Below, piece after piece: positions 53,032 to 61,820 of a DNA stretch of 64,000 bases. The stretch spans positions 1 to 64,000 of the forward strand of contig SFND01000021.1 of the NCBI GenBank assembly GCA_004554245.1, given 5' to 3'. The DNA comes from Oribacterium sp. Lineage in GTDB: Bacteria > Bacillota_A > Clostridia > Lachnospirales > Lachnospiraceae. The position numbers and the translations under genes were made by a program. The stretch's first letter is position 1. The number at the start of each line of letters is the position of its first letter. The notes beneath the pieces were generated by a model. That model ran no database searches. It saw nothing but the letters and a program-made list of their open reading frames with translations, and was not told where the DNA came from.

Positions 53032-55271
53032 CGTCCACCTCCCGGAAGCTTCTCGACGAGTTCCGCCGCCAGACCGAGCTTTCGATAGCGCTCCAGTATG
53101 ATCTGTGCCGTCGTCGGATCCGACTGCGGAGCGATGATGTAGATATCGCCGTCATTGCCCTGTCCTGCGATATCCGTCGTACGCATGGTGCGCTCGAGAA
53201 GCGTAGAAATCTCTTTGAGCGAGCGACGCTCGCGGTGAACCCGAAGCAGGGAATAGGTACTCACGTGACGCTTCTGCATCTCTTCATGTATCTTCTCCTG
53301 CTCGCAAAGATACGCCGCGTTGACGATGATCGTATCACCGAGATAGGTTTTCAGACGATTCGCCTGCTGATAATCATAGGCACGGGTCAGAAACTGCTCC
53401 GTCAGTCGCCGGAGGATGCGAATCAGGTTGATATAATAGCTACTGATCTGACTGTAATCCACATGATAAATCATAATCAGCAGTGCATAATAACCGTTCT
53501 GACGAACGCCACTGAGGAGCATCGGATAACCGCTTTCCAGTTTCCGATTCACCCATACCTCGTCCCGGTCAAGAATCGGAAGCAGGGATCGATAAGCCTC
53601 CAGCTCGATGGAGCGGGACAGTCCGGTCACCCCTGGACTGCACACCTCGAGGCGTGCGAAACGGGCATCCTCCTGAGGCACAGAATAGATGGCGATGGAA
53701 TGATTATTCAGCACCTCCTCCATCGCAAGAATCGACTCCGAAAAGATTTTTTGGGGGATGGTATGGCTGAGCCGCTCTACTACCTCAAAAATCCGTCCGA
53801 AACCGTCCCGGCTTTCGATCAGATTTCGCTTATATTCATTTTTATAGTCCTGCATTTCCTGATAGAGCCCGGTCACAAACTGGAGTTCTTCACCATACTT
53901 TTTCGCTTCATTCCGAAGCGCCTGCTCCGTATCCCGGTTTCGCTCACAAAGATAGCCACAGACTGCACTTACCAGAAGAAGAAGGATGAATGGAAGCCAG
54001 TTGCTCGGATCATAAAACAGCTGAACCCAGTTTCGTCCTTCCCGATAAAACGCGACGCTGAGGGACAGGACTTCCATCACGGCCGTCATCAGACCGATAC
54101 CGGTTCCATAAGTACTCGACATGATGACCACAAAAAGAAGGCGTATATCGATCATACGAAACTGTGCACTGCTTCCGGCCAGTCGATTCAATAGCTCCAC
54201 CAACAGGCCGCCCAGTACCAGCTCCGCCCCAATCAGTATACGATTTCTCAGAATCGCATAGCGCTGTACGCGTTCCTTCCAGCTCTTTTTTTCTGCTGTC
54301 TGCTCCTTATACGCCTGAAAATACGTGTCCAGTTCTGCAACACAGTCTTTCATCGCATACCATCCATAGAGCCGACGGGCGACGTTTTCCATCGAATTTT
54401 CTGTAGACGCGAGATGCACTGGCTCGCTGCTTTCGCACTGGACGATCGTATCCGGAAAATATCCCTGAAGGCGTTCTGCGAGATGCTGAAAAGAGGCATG
54501 TCCATAAGCCATAAGCTCCAGCTCTTCAGGTTCACCCATCCAGTGATCCAGCAGACGGTAAAGGAAGAGGCTCAGGTCCTCGATATCGATGAAGCATGCC
54601 TGCTCCTCCGGATTGACCGGAATCATCCAGTGTGCCGTTTTCTTCTCCTGCAGGGCCGCAAAGGTCTGATACAGCCAGTCCTGCGGGTTCGTACCACTGA
54701 TAAAATATGGACTGCGGATGATTTTCAACTGAATCTGATTCGAACGCGTGTAGGCATGACACAGATCTTCTGCCGTTTTCTGAAAAATCGACGCAGCCGT
54801 CGGTGCATCTTCACCTGGCTGATTCGTCGTCACAAAAATGAAGCGTTCAATCTGTTTCTGACGACAGAGTTCCAGCACATGCCGAAGTTCCATCAGCTCT
54901 GCTTCCGGGCTCTGCCCGAAGGTAAGTGCACGTGAAACATAAATGACCGTCATAAAATCATACATGAAAAACTGACGGCGGAAATGATCCCCCATCAGCG
55001 CACTCTGAAACCAGCGGATATGTCCGGATCTTCTCGTTTCCAGATCTCTCGCCATCAGAACCACCGGCTGTTCTCCAAAAATCATATTCAGATGTTCTTC
55101 GTTAAAATAAGACACATTGCCACACAGTAATGTGTCCTTTCTCAGCTCCTGCACCACTTTCCTCTCCACGGTAAACTCACAGAATGATGAATAAAATCTA
55201 GCACTGAACTCCAGGACTTTCAATGTAAAAAAACGCTTAAAAAGTCGAGTATTTCTGTTGAGCAGTGCCAT
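53028..55271 (-). CDS. pelD: PelD: SDR-like domain + membrane + GAF + degenerate GGDEF (c-di-GMP receptor)
   Basis: ~747 residues from ATG 55271. Order, counted from that start: SDR/epimerase-like domain (~55-310), membrane helices (~345-445), GAF domain (~490-630), degenerate GGDEF (~640-745). The GGDEF signature is replaced by NDGDI (53142-53156), so no cyclase activity is expected, but RTTD (53172-53183) lies exactly five residues before it, the position of the c-di-GMP I-site. PelD binds c-di-GMP and switches on polymer synthesis. The SDR-like part lacks a GxxGxxG motif and a YxxxK pair (the region reads SIFQK), so it is probably non-catalytic. A TTG at 55298 keeps the frame but lies inside the ackA terminator stem. 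No Shine-Dalgarno is evident at 55271. Confidence 0.88.
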   Translation of the reverse strand: MALLNRNTRLFKRFFTLKVLEFSARFYSSFCEFTVERKVVQELRKDTLLCGNVSYFNEEHLNMIFGEQPVVLMARDLETRRSGHIRWFQSALMGDHFRRQFFMYDFMTVIYVSRALTFGQSPEAELMELRHVLELCRQKQIERFIFVTTNQPGEDAPTAASIFQKTAEDLCHAYTRSNQIQLKIIRSPYFISGTNPQDWLYQTFAALQEKKTAHWMIPVNPEEQACFIDIEDLSLFLYRLLDHWMGEPEELELMAYGHASFQHLAERLQGYFPDTIVQCESSEPVHLASTENSMENVARRLYGWYAMKDCVAELDTYFQAYKEQTAEKKSWKERVQRYAILRNRILIGAELVLGGLLVELLNRLAGSSAQFRMIDIRLLFVVIMSSTYGTGIGLMTAVMEVLSLSVAFYREGRNWVQLFYDPSNWLPFILLLLVSAVCGYLCERNRDTEQALRNEAKKYGEELQFVTGLYQEMQDYKNEYKRNLIESRDGFGRIFEVVERLSHTIPQKIFSESILAMEEVLNNHSIAIYSVPQEDARFARLEVCSPGVTGLSRSIELEAYRSLLPILDRDEVWVNRKLESGYPMLLSGVRQNGYYALLIMIYHVDYSQISSYYINLIRILRRLTEQFLTRAYDYQQANRLKTYLGDTIIVNAAYLCEQEKIHEEMQKRHVSTYSLLRVHRERRSLKEISTLLERTMRTTDIAGQGNDGDIYIIAPQSDPTTAQIILERYRKLGLAAELVEKLPGGGR

Positions 55272-55280
55272 TAACCGCTT

Positions 55281-55308
55281 AAAAAAAGACCTGGACAACG
55301 TCCAGGTC
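55281..55308 (-). terminator. Strong intrinsic terminator of ackA, abutting pelD
   Basis: Perfect 9-bp stem GACCTGGAC / GTCCAGGTC with a 3-base loop followed by seven T on the minus strand. Begins 17 bases after the ackA stop and ends ~10 bases before the pelD ATG. Confidence 0.92.
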
Positions 55309-55325
55309 TGAAGGGATATAAAAGA

Positions 55326-56531
55326 TTACTGAGCCTCTACGAGACGAAGTGTATCTCTTGCGATCGCGAGCTCCTCGTTGGTCGGGATCAGGAAGACCTT
55401 GACCTTCGAATCGTCTGCAGAGATCAGAGCCTCCTTACCGCGTACGTTGTTACGCTCCGGATCGATCTTTGCGCCGATGAAGCTGAGGTACTCATCGATG
55501 ATGATCTGACGGGAAAGCTTGTCGTTCTCGCCGACACCAGCGGTGAAGGCGATGGCATCTACACCGTTCATAGCTGCAGCGTATGCACCGATGTACTTCG
55601 CTACTCTGTAACGGAATGCGTCGAGTGCAACCTTAGCCATGTGGTTGCCTGCGTTCGCTGCGTTCTCAACATCACGGAAGTCAGAGGATACACCGCCGGA
55701 AAGGCCGAGTACACCGGACTTCTTGTTGAGGATGTTCAGAACCTCATCCACGGTCTTGTTCTCGTGGTTGCAGATGAACTGAACGACCGCCGGATCGATA
55801 TCGCCGGAACGGGTACCCATGATCAGGCCCTCAAGAGGGGTGAGACCCATGGAAGTATCTACGCCCTTACCGCCGATGGAAGCAGAAACGGATGCACCGT
55901 TGCCGAGATGGCATACGATCACCTTTGCCTTCTCCGGATCGAGACCGCCGAACCTGATGGTCTCCTTCGATACGAATGCATGAGATGTACCGTGGAAGCC
56001 GTAACGACGGATGCCGTACTTCTCATAGTACTCGGTCGGGATTGCGTAGTAGTACGCCTTCTCCGGAAGGGTCATACCGAAGGTAGTATCAAATACAGCT
56101 ACGTTTGGCTTGCCCGGAACGACCTTCTCGCATGCCTCGATACCCATGAGGTTTGCAGGGTTGTGCAGAGGGCCGAGATCGAAGCAGGAACGGATAACGT
56201 CCTTCACGTGCTCGTCTACGATGCAGGACTCTGTGATGTTTGGACCAGCATGGAGTACACGGTGTCCGATGGCACCGATCTCATCAACGGTCTTTACTAC
56301 ACCGTGCTCTGCATCGGTGAGTGCATCAAATACCAGCTTTACAGCGACGCTGTGATCCGGCATAGCGGACTCAATAACGAAATCCTCCTTGCCCGGTACC
56401 TTATGTGTGAGCTTACTGCCCTCAATGGCGATACGCTCGCAGAGACCCTTTGCAAGAACGGCCTCATTCTCCATATCGATGAGCTGATACTTGAGGGATG
56501 ATGAACCACAGTTCAGTACAAGAATTTTCAT
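55326..56531 (-). CDS. ackA: Acetate kinase
   Basis: Converts acetyl phosphate and ADP to acetate and ATP, the energy-yielding end of acetate fermentation. 401 residues. ASKHA fold with NCGSSSLKYQLID near residue 7, IGHRVLHAGPNI near 88, YGFHGTSHAFVS near 178, CHLGNGASVSASIGGKGVDTSMG near 208, GTRSGDIDP near 240 and FTAGVGENDKLSR near 325. Preceded by pta with a 98-base gap that contains an ATCTGCTGC / GCAGCAGAT hairpin. Ends at a strong terminator. Confidence 0.97.
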   Translation of the reverse strand: MKILVLNCGSSSLKYQLIDMENEAVLAKGLCERIAIEGSKLTHKVPGKEDFVIESAMPDHSVAVKLVFDALTDAEHGVVKTVDEIGAIGHRVLHAGPNITESCIVDEHVKDVIRSCFDLGPLHNPANLMGIEACEKVVPGKPNVAVFDTTFGMTLPEKAYYYAIPTEYYEKYGIRRYGFHGTSHAFVSKETIRFGGLDPEKAKVIVCHLGNGASVSASIGGKGVDTSMGLTPLEGLIMGTRSGDIDPAVVQFICNHENKTVDEVLNILNKKSGVLGLSGGVSSDFRDVENAANAGNHMAKVALDAFRYRVAKYIGAYAAAMNGVDAIAFTAGVGENDKLSRQIIIDEYLSFIGAKIDPERNNVRGKEALISADDSKVKVFLIPTNEELAIARDTLRLVEAQ

Positions 56532-56562
56532 GGGTATTACTCTCCTAAATGTTTATAATGAT

Positions 56563-56608
56563 GATCTGCTGCAGTACCTGATACTCTACCAGGCACACGC
56601 AGCAGATA
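56563..56608. other. Hairpin in the pta-ackA gap
   Basis: ATCTGCTGC / GCAGCAGAT arms, with a smaller inner CCTG / CAGG pair. No T tract on the minus strand; probably an mRNA structure between the two genes. Confidence 0.45.
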
Positions 56609-56629
56609 AAAGAAATCAAATCTTATCGA

Positions 56630-57637
56630 TTACGCGTTCTGTGCCTGTACCGCAGTCATTGCTACGACGCCAACGATATCATCTGCAAAACAGCCACGGC
56701 TGAGGTCGTTCACCGGCATGCTGAGACCCTGAAGAACAGGACCGTAAGCACCCGCGTGCGCAAGTCTCTGAACGAGCTTGTAGCCGATGTTACCAGCCTC
56801 GAGGGACGGGAATACAAGTACGTTCGCATGGCCTGCAACCTTGCTGCCCGGAGCCTTGAGCTCTGCTACAGAAGGAACGAGTGCGGCATCGAGCTGAAGC
56901 TCACCGTCGAGGGCGATCTCCGGATGCTGCTCGTTTGCGATCTTGACAGCCTCTGCAACCTTGGTTACATCATCATGCTTTGCAGAACCCTTGGAGGAGT
57001 ATGAAAGCATCGCAACCTTCGGCTCACGGCCGACGAAGGTCTGGAAGGACTGTGCGGAAAGGTACGCGATCTCCGCCAGCTTCTCGGAATCGAAATCGGT
57101 ATTTACTGCGCAGTCAGCGAATACGAAGAGGCCGTTGCCGTCGATCTGCTCACCGAACTCACAGTTCGGAACCTCCATAAGGAAGAAACCGGAAACGGAC
57201 TTGATGCCTGGCTTGGTCTTCAGAAGCTGAAGTGCCGGACGAATGGTGTTACCAGTGGAGTGGCATGCACCGGAAACGGCACCGTCTGCGTCACCGCACT
57301 TACACATAAGGCATGCATAGTACATGTAATCCTTCGTCATCTGCTCCTCAGCCTGCTCCGGGGTAAGGCCCTTCTTCGCACGAAGCTCGACGAACTTGTC
57401 GATGTACTTCTGACGGTTCGGATCTGTAAACGGATCAACGATGGTTGCACCAGTGAGGTCATAGCCTGCACCGTTCTTCTCGATCTCCTCCGGAGTACCG
57501 ATGATCACGAGGTTCGCGATGCCCTCCTTTAAGATCTTCTCAGCAGCCTCGAATGTTCTCTTATCCATGGACTCTGGAAGAACGATGGTCTTCTTGTCTG
57601 CCTTTGCCTTCGCCTTGATTGTGTCAATAAATGCCAT
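56630..57637 (-). CDS. pta: Phosphate acetyltransferase
   Basis: Makes acetyl phosphate from acetyl-CoA and phosphate. 335 residues, the short clostridial form with only the PTA_PTB domain. Features: KTIVLPESMDKRTFEAAEKI near residue 16, GAVSGACHSTGNTIRPALQLLKTKPG near 120, FADCAVNTDF near 173, MLSYSSKGSAKHDDV near 205 and ANVLVFPSLEAGNIGYKLVQRLA near 275. With ackA downstream it forms the acetate pathway fed by NifJ. GAGGAGA precedes the ATG. Confidence 0.97.
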   Translation of the reverse strand: MAFIDTIKAKAKADKKTIVLPESMDKRTFEAAEKILKEGIANLVIIGTPEEIEKNGAGYDLTGATIVDPFTDPNRQKYIDKFVELRAKKGLTPEQAEEQMTKDYMYYACLMCKCGDADGAVSGACHSTGNTIRPALQLLKTKPGIKSVSGFFLMEVPNCEFGEQIDGNGLFVFADCAVNTDFDSEKLAEIAYLSAQSFQTFVGREPKVAMLSYSSKGSAKHDDVTKVAEAVKIANEQHPEIALDGELQLDAALVPSVAELKAPGSKVAGHANVLVFPSLEAGNIGYKLVQRLAHAGAYGPVLQGLSMPVNDLSRGCFADDIVGVVAMTAVQAQNA

Positions 57638-57747
57638 TTCAGATTTCTCCTCTCAATGCTATTTATACAATTTTACCAGTGGAAACCCACTGATTCATTC
57701 ATGAAGGTACGCACGCGTGGTATGCGTGTATACAATTTGACATTGCT

Positions 57748-57775
57748 ATTATACTCGATAAAAAGCGCTCTGCAA
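57748..57775 (-). promoter_or_regulatory. SigA-type promoter of pta-ackA
   Basis: Minus strand: -35 TTGCAG (57770-57775), 16-base spacer, perfect -10 TATAAT (57748-57753). The -35 lies inside the upstream terminator loop. Confidence 0.72.
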
Positions 57776-57793
57776 TGCATGAGGAGCGCTTTT
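57760..57793 (-). terminator. Intrinsic terminator of the c-di-AMP receptor gene
   Basis: Stem AAAAGCGCTC / GAGCGCTTTT with a ~13-base loop and a closing T tract on the minus strand; overlaps the pta promoter. Confidence 0.85.
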
Positions 57794-57876
57794 CGTGCAC
57801 AAAATCACGGACATTCTGACAAGTTCATAACAAATCCGTCCTACGGCAGCGCCCTGTCGTCTCGAACGACTGCGTT

Positions 57877-58209
57877 TCAGTACTTCTCGAAACGGTCCAG
57901 GTCGACCACCATGATCGTCGCGCCGCCGATCTCGACCGGCATCGGCATCGTGGTGTAGGTGCCCATCGAGGTGCCGGAAACGTAAGGCATGTTCACCGTA
58001 ATCTTCTGGCGCTTGCCGCACTGCTTCTTGATGAGCTCGATGCACTCGTCCACCATATCATCCTGGGTCGCGATCATCAGCGTCGAGTTGCCCTTCCGAA
58101 GGAAGCCACCCGTCGACGCCAGCTTCGTCACCTGGAAGTGATCCTTATTCAGTGCATCCATCACATCGTCTTCGTTATCGTTACGAACAATCGCATAAAT
58201 CAGTTTCAT
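57877..58209 (-). CDS. Cyclic-di-AMP receptor (DarA/PstA family)
   Basis: A 110-residue PII-like cytosolic protein that binds c-di-AMP as a trimer. KLIYAIVRNDNEDDVMDALN at the start, the ligand loop STGGFLRKGNSTLMIAT near residue 29 and YTTMPMPVEIGGATIMVVDLDRFEKY at the end are characteristic. Its downstream partner is unknown in most species. ATG 58209 has AGAGGT upstream; a longer frame to 58239 has no ribosome site. Single gene with its own terminator. Confidence 0.94.
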   Translation of the reverse strand: MKLIYAIVRNDNEDDVMDALNKDHFQVTKLASTGGFLRKGNSTLMIATQDDMVDECIELIKKQCGKRQKITVNMPYVSGTSMGTYTTMPMPVEIGGATIMVVDLDRFEKY

Positions 58210-58360
58210 ACTGTACCTCTTTTCTGTCCTGCATAGCACGTATTTTGCCTTCTATTTTATCATAGCCGGGCGGCGTTTTCTACAAAACAAATGGGTTTCG
58301 TGGTGGATGAATGCACTGTTTTGACAGGGGCCGGCCCTCCGGCTCCCCCCTTTGCGTATA

Positions 58361-59773
58361 TTATCCGATCACCATGAATCGTCTTGTAAACTCATTTTCC
58401 AAGTGTACATCACTGTCGTACGGGTGGTAGATCAGCCGGTACAGGTCGGCGGCGTAGAGGTCACTGCGGAACATGAGCTCGGCGTGGCCGGCGCGTATGC
58501 TCATAAGGAGGTCCTCCGGGCTTTCGATGGTCTGTCGGTGAAACGCGTCGAGGGTGCGCTGGTAGCGCGCCGGGGAGGTGACAGCAGTTGTGGCGATGGC
58601 TGAAAGCAGCTCCTTCGCCTCCTTCCGCACGCCGAGTACACGCACGTACGGCATCGTTTCAGCCTCTCCGAAGTAGGCACCGCGGAGGGCGGCGTGATCC
58701 TTCCGCTGGAGGTCGAGGAGGATATGGAGCAGCGCCCTCGAAATACGGCTGTAGGTGTAGTTCCGTGACTTCACAGCGGCGATGCGTTCACGGAAACGCA
58801 TCCGCTCACGTACCTGTTTTCGGAGCGCGTCGGCGATCTCACGCGAGACGTCGAGGTAATCGCAGAGCACAGAATTCGCTTCCGGCGCCACGCTGTCGAG
58901 GTAGCTGAGCTGCAGCAGACGGTAGCTCAGCATATCGCTCAGCATGTCGAGCGTCGCGTAGCCCTGGTGCGCCGCGCCACGGATGCCACGGAGTGGCGGG
59001 GCCGAAAGCTCCGCTGTCGTCGTCCTGCTGCCCTCTTCCACCTCCTGTGAAGTGACACGCTCCGGGGCCGATTCTTCTTTCGCAGCCACACACGACAGCT
59101 CATTCTGCAGGATCGCGTCGCGGATCGAGTGGGCGCTCGGCAGACTCAGCTTTCGGCGAATGCAGGCGACCTCGAAGCAGTCACCCTGCCGTTTCACTGC
59201 TTTGATATACTCGAGTCCGAGCACGTCGTTGGACTGGAGATCAAATGCGCTTCGGTTCTCGAGCATCATCTCGAAGGCCTCCTCGTCATCACCGCTGAGG
59301 ACGAGCTTCATCGCTTCTGCCCGCGCCTTCGGATAACTCATGCCGGAGGCCACACCGTCGCGGACGACAGCATTGAACTTCGCATGGGCGGTGGAGCCGG
59401 TGGAAAGCTCGAGGGCGGCCATCTGCTGGAGCTTCGCGAGGTCAGCGGATTCGGAGCCGAACACGAGCTGGTCCACGAAGCCGAGGGAACGCAGAACCGC
59501 GACACCACCGGCCGCGAAATCCTCTGCGCTGGAGGTCGAGAACATGACCGGGATCTGCACGACGAGGTCAACGCCATGCAGGAGTGCGTCCCGGGCGCGC
59601 TCGTACTTGTCGAAGATCGCCGGCTCGCCGCGCTGCACGAAATCGCCGGACATCGCGGCGACGATGACATCCGCATGGTACTCGGCGCGGATCTGATTGA
59701 TCATGTACTGATGTCCCGCATGGAAGGGATTGTATTCGGTGATGATACCGACGACTTTTTTTCCGTTGATCAT
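58361..59773 (-). CDS. tmcAL: tRNA(Met) cytidine acetate ligase TmcAL
   Basis: Uses acetate and ATP to form N4-acetylcytidine at the wobble base of elongator tRNA-Met. 470 residues. Nucleotidyltransferase fold: VVGIITEYNPFHAGHQYMINQI near residue 6 with the HxGH ATP motif, AMSGDFVQRGEPAIFDKYERA near 42, and FGSESADLAKLQQ near 108. A ~45-residue Ala/Glu/Ser-rich insert around 250-290 looks variable. ATG 59773 (MINGKK) has GAGGA upstream; a longer frame to 59851 is not family-like. It uses acetate, the fermentation product of this organism. Confidence 0.92.
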   Translation of the reverse strand: MINGKKVVGIITEYNPFHAGHQYMINQIRAEYHADVIVAAMSGDFVQRGEPAIFDKYERARDALLHGVDLVVQIPVMFSTSSAEDFAAGGVAVLRSLGFVDQLVFGSESADLAKLQQMAALELSTGSTAHAKFNAVVRDGVASGMSYPKARAEAMKLVLSGDDEEAFEMMLENRSAFDLQSNDVLGLEYIKAVKRQGDCFEVACIRRKLSLPSAHSIRDAILQNELSCVAAKEESAPERVTSQEVEEGSRTTTAELSAPPLRGIRGAAHQGYATLDMLSDMLSYRLLQLSYLDSVAPEANSVLCDYLDVSREIADALRKQVRERMRFRERIAAVKSRNYTYSRISRALLHILLDLQRKDHAALRGAYFGEAETMPYVRVLGVRKEAKELLSAIATTAVTSPARYQRTLDAFHRQTIESPEDLLMSIRAGHAELMFRSDLYAADLYRLIYHPYDSDVHLENEFTRRFMVIG

Positions 59774-59912
59774 TGTGTCCTCACAGCCAGGATCCGAACG
59801 CTCTACAGCACTTTGCTTCCGGCAGAAGGCGGTCTCGGCAGTCCTGGTCATCTTTCATAATGTCGATTCGTGTTGAATCATCTGCATGATTCAGATACAA
59901 GACAAATATATC

Positions 59913-59953
59913 AAAAAAAGCGCACGACGGAAATCTCACTTTCCATCATGCGC
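59913..59953 (-). terminator. Intrinsic terminator of the ACT-PFL operon
   Basis: 14-bp stem, GCGCATGATGGAAA with TTTCCGTCGTGCGC (one G-U, one mismatch), 6-base loop, then seven T on the minus strand. Confidence 0.9.
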
Positions 59954-60016
59954 ATGAAATCATGTTTCGTTTCGAACCGCTCTGATGCTCATAAACATGA
60001 GCCGCTGATCAGTGCC

Positions 60017-61399
60017 TCAGTTCTTAAAGCTGTGGATCGGTGCCGGGATGCGTCCCTTACGGTTCACGAAGCCGGAGCAATCGAATGTGTTGACCGCCAT
60101 GACCGGTGCGTGTCCGAGGAGGCCGCCGAAATCGACGTGGTCGCCGACCTTCTTGCCGATGGCCGGGATGACACGAACCGCGGTGGTTTTCTGGTTGACC
60201 ATGCCGAGGGCTGCCTCGTCCGCGATGATACCGGAGATCGTGGTCGCCGGCGTGTCGCCCGGGATGGCGATCATATCGAGACCGACAGAGCATACGCAGG
60301 TCATCGCCTCGAGCTTCTCGATGTTGAGGGCACCTGCCTCGACGGCATTGATCATACCCTGATCCTCGGAAACCGGGATGAACGCGCCGCTGAGTCCGCC
60401 GACGGAGCTGGACGCCATGATACCGCCCTTCTTCACCTGGTCGTTCAGCATCGCCAGTGCGGCGGTCGTGCCCGGTGCACCGGTACGCTCGAGTCCCATC
60501 GCCTCCAGGATGTCCGAAACCGAATCACCGATGGCTGGCGTCGGTGCGAGGGAGAGGTCAATGATGCCGAACGGAACACCGAGCTTACGGCTCGCCTCCT
60601 TCGCTACCAGCTGGCCTACGCGGGTGATCTTAAACGCGGTCTTCTTGATGAGCTCGGACAACTCCTCGAAGTCAAGGCCCTCCGCGTGCTGCAGTGCATC
60701 ACGTACGACGCCCGGTCCAGAAACACCGACGTTCAGGATACAGTCTGCCTCGGAAACGCCATGGAAGGCGCCGGCCATGAACGGGTTGTCATCCGGTGCG
60801 TTACAGAAAACGACAAGCTTCGAGCAGGCGCTCGAGTCGGTGTCGGCGGTACGCTCGGCCGCCTCACGGATCATCTCACCCATAAGACGAACGGCGTCCA
60901 TATTGATACCGGTCTTCGTGGAGCCGAGGTTGACGCTGGAGCAGACGATGTCGGTCTCGGCGAGCGCCTGTGGGATCGCACGCATCAGCATCTCATCCGC
61001 CGGGGTCATGCCCTTCTGGCAGATGGCAGAGAAACCGCCGAGGAAATTGACCCCGACTGCCTTCGCTGCCTTGTCAAGGGTATGGGCGACCTTCACGAAA
61101 TCCGCAGAGGACTTGCAGGCACTGCCGGCCGCGATCGCAATCGGCGTGACGGAGATACGCTTGTTGACGATCGGCACACTGTACTCGCGGCTGATCTCCT
61201 CTCCTGTCTTCACAAGGTCACGCGCATAGCGGGTGATTTTCTTATAGATGTTGTCACAGAAGGTGTCGACATCACCAGCTGCACAGTCGAGAAGACTGAT
61301 TCCCATGGTGATCGTACGGACATCGAGGTTATTATGTTCGATCATATTGTTGGTCTCCGCGACCTCCAGGACATTGACCGCATCAAAAGAGCTTGCCAT
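60017..61399 (-). CDS. PFL-family protein (UPF0210/DUF711)
   Basis: 460 residues, cytosolic, related in fold to glycyl-radical enzymes of the pyruvate formate-lyase type but without a glycyl-radical site; function unknown. Family features: VNVLEVAETNNMIEHNNLDVRTITMGISLLDC near residue 8, NVGVSGPGVVRDAL near 220, FGIIDLSLAPTPAIGDSVSDILEAMGLE near 275, and GGLSGAFIPVSEDQGM near 335. Starts 146 bases after an ACT-domain gene, the pair usually found together; AAAAGGAGA lies upstream of the ATG. Confidence 0.93.
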   Translation of the reverse strand: MASSFDAVNVLEVAETNNMIEHNNLDVRTITMGISLLDCAAGDVDTFCDNIYKKITRYARDLVKTGEEISREYSVPIVNKRISVTPIAIAAGSACKSSADFVKVAHTLDKAAKAVGVNFLGGFSAICQKGMTPADEMLMRAIPQALAETDIVCSSVNLGSTKTGINMDAVRLMGEMIREAAERTADTDSSACSKLVVFCNAPDDNPFMAGAFHGVSEADCILNVGVSGPGVVRDALQHAEGLDFEELSELIKKTAFKITRVGQLVAKEASRKLGVPFGIIDLSLAPTPAIGDSVSDILEAMGLERTGAPGTTAALAMLNDQVKKGGIMASSSVGGLSGAFIPVSEDQGMINAVEAGALNIEKLEAMTCVCSVGLDMIAIPGDTPATTISGIIADEAALGMVNQKTTAVRVIPAIGKKVGDHVDFGGLLGHAPVMAVNTFDCSGFVNRKGRIPAPIHSFKN

Positions 61400-61544
61400 T
61401 CTGATTCTCCTTTTCGTTTATGATAAAGTCTCGTGCGCTTCGCTGGCTGCCTTGGGCCTGAGATGGACCCTGCGGCAGTTCCTTCGGAACGCAATCACAG
61501 ATTGCGCCATTTACGGTCGATGTTTGTCGAAACAAACATCTCCC

Positions 61545-61820
61545 TCAAATTCTATGCATCATCGTGAAGATCTCTTCGAGCTGCATCTTGATATCGACGC
61601 CAATCTGATCCTTACCATACTGTGCGATCTCGGCAGCGACGGTGTCGAAGCTCTCCGTAGAGTTCGACACATCCACGATCATCATCATGTTAAAGAATCC
61701 GCCGGTGATGGTCTGTGAGATATCGAGGATGTTGATGTTCTTCTCGGAAAGGAAGGTACAAACCTTCGCAATGATGCCGACGGTGTCCTTACCAACTACG
61801 GTGATAATCGCTTTTTTCAT
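61545..61820 (-). CDS. ACT domain protein (UPF0237)
   Basis: 91 residues, a single ACT ligand-binding domain: KKAIITVVGKDTVGIIAKVCTFLSEKNINILDISQTI, then MMMIVDVS and an Asp/Glu-rich second half. Likely regulates or partners with the PFL-family protein downstream; the ligand is unknown. ATG 61820 has AGGAGG; a longer frame to 61943 is not conserved in type. The gap to the next gene holds a GATGTTTG / CAAACATC hairpin. Confidence 0.92.
   Translation of the reverse strand: MKKAIITVVGKDTVGIIAKVCTFLSEKNINILDISQTITGGFFNMMMIVDVSNSTESFDTVAAEIAQYGKDQIGVDIKMQLEEIFTMMHRI

Noticed and set aside
53028..55298. pelD start at TTG 55298
   Set aside because: It lies in the stem of the ackA terminator and has no ribosome site.
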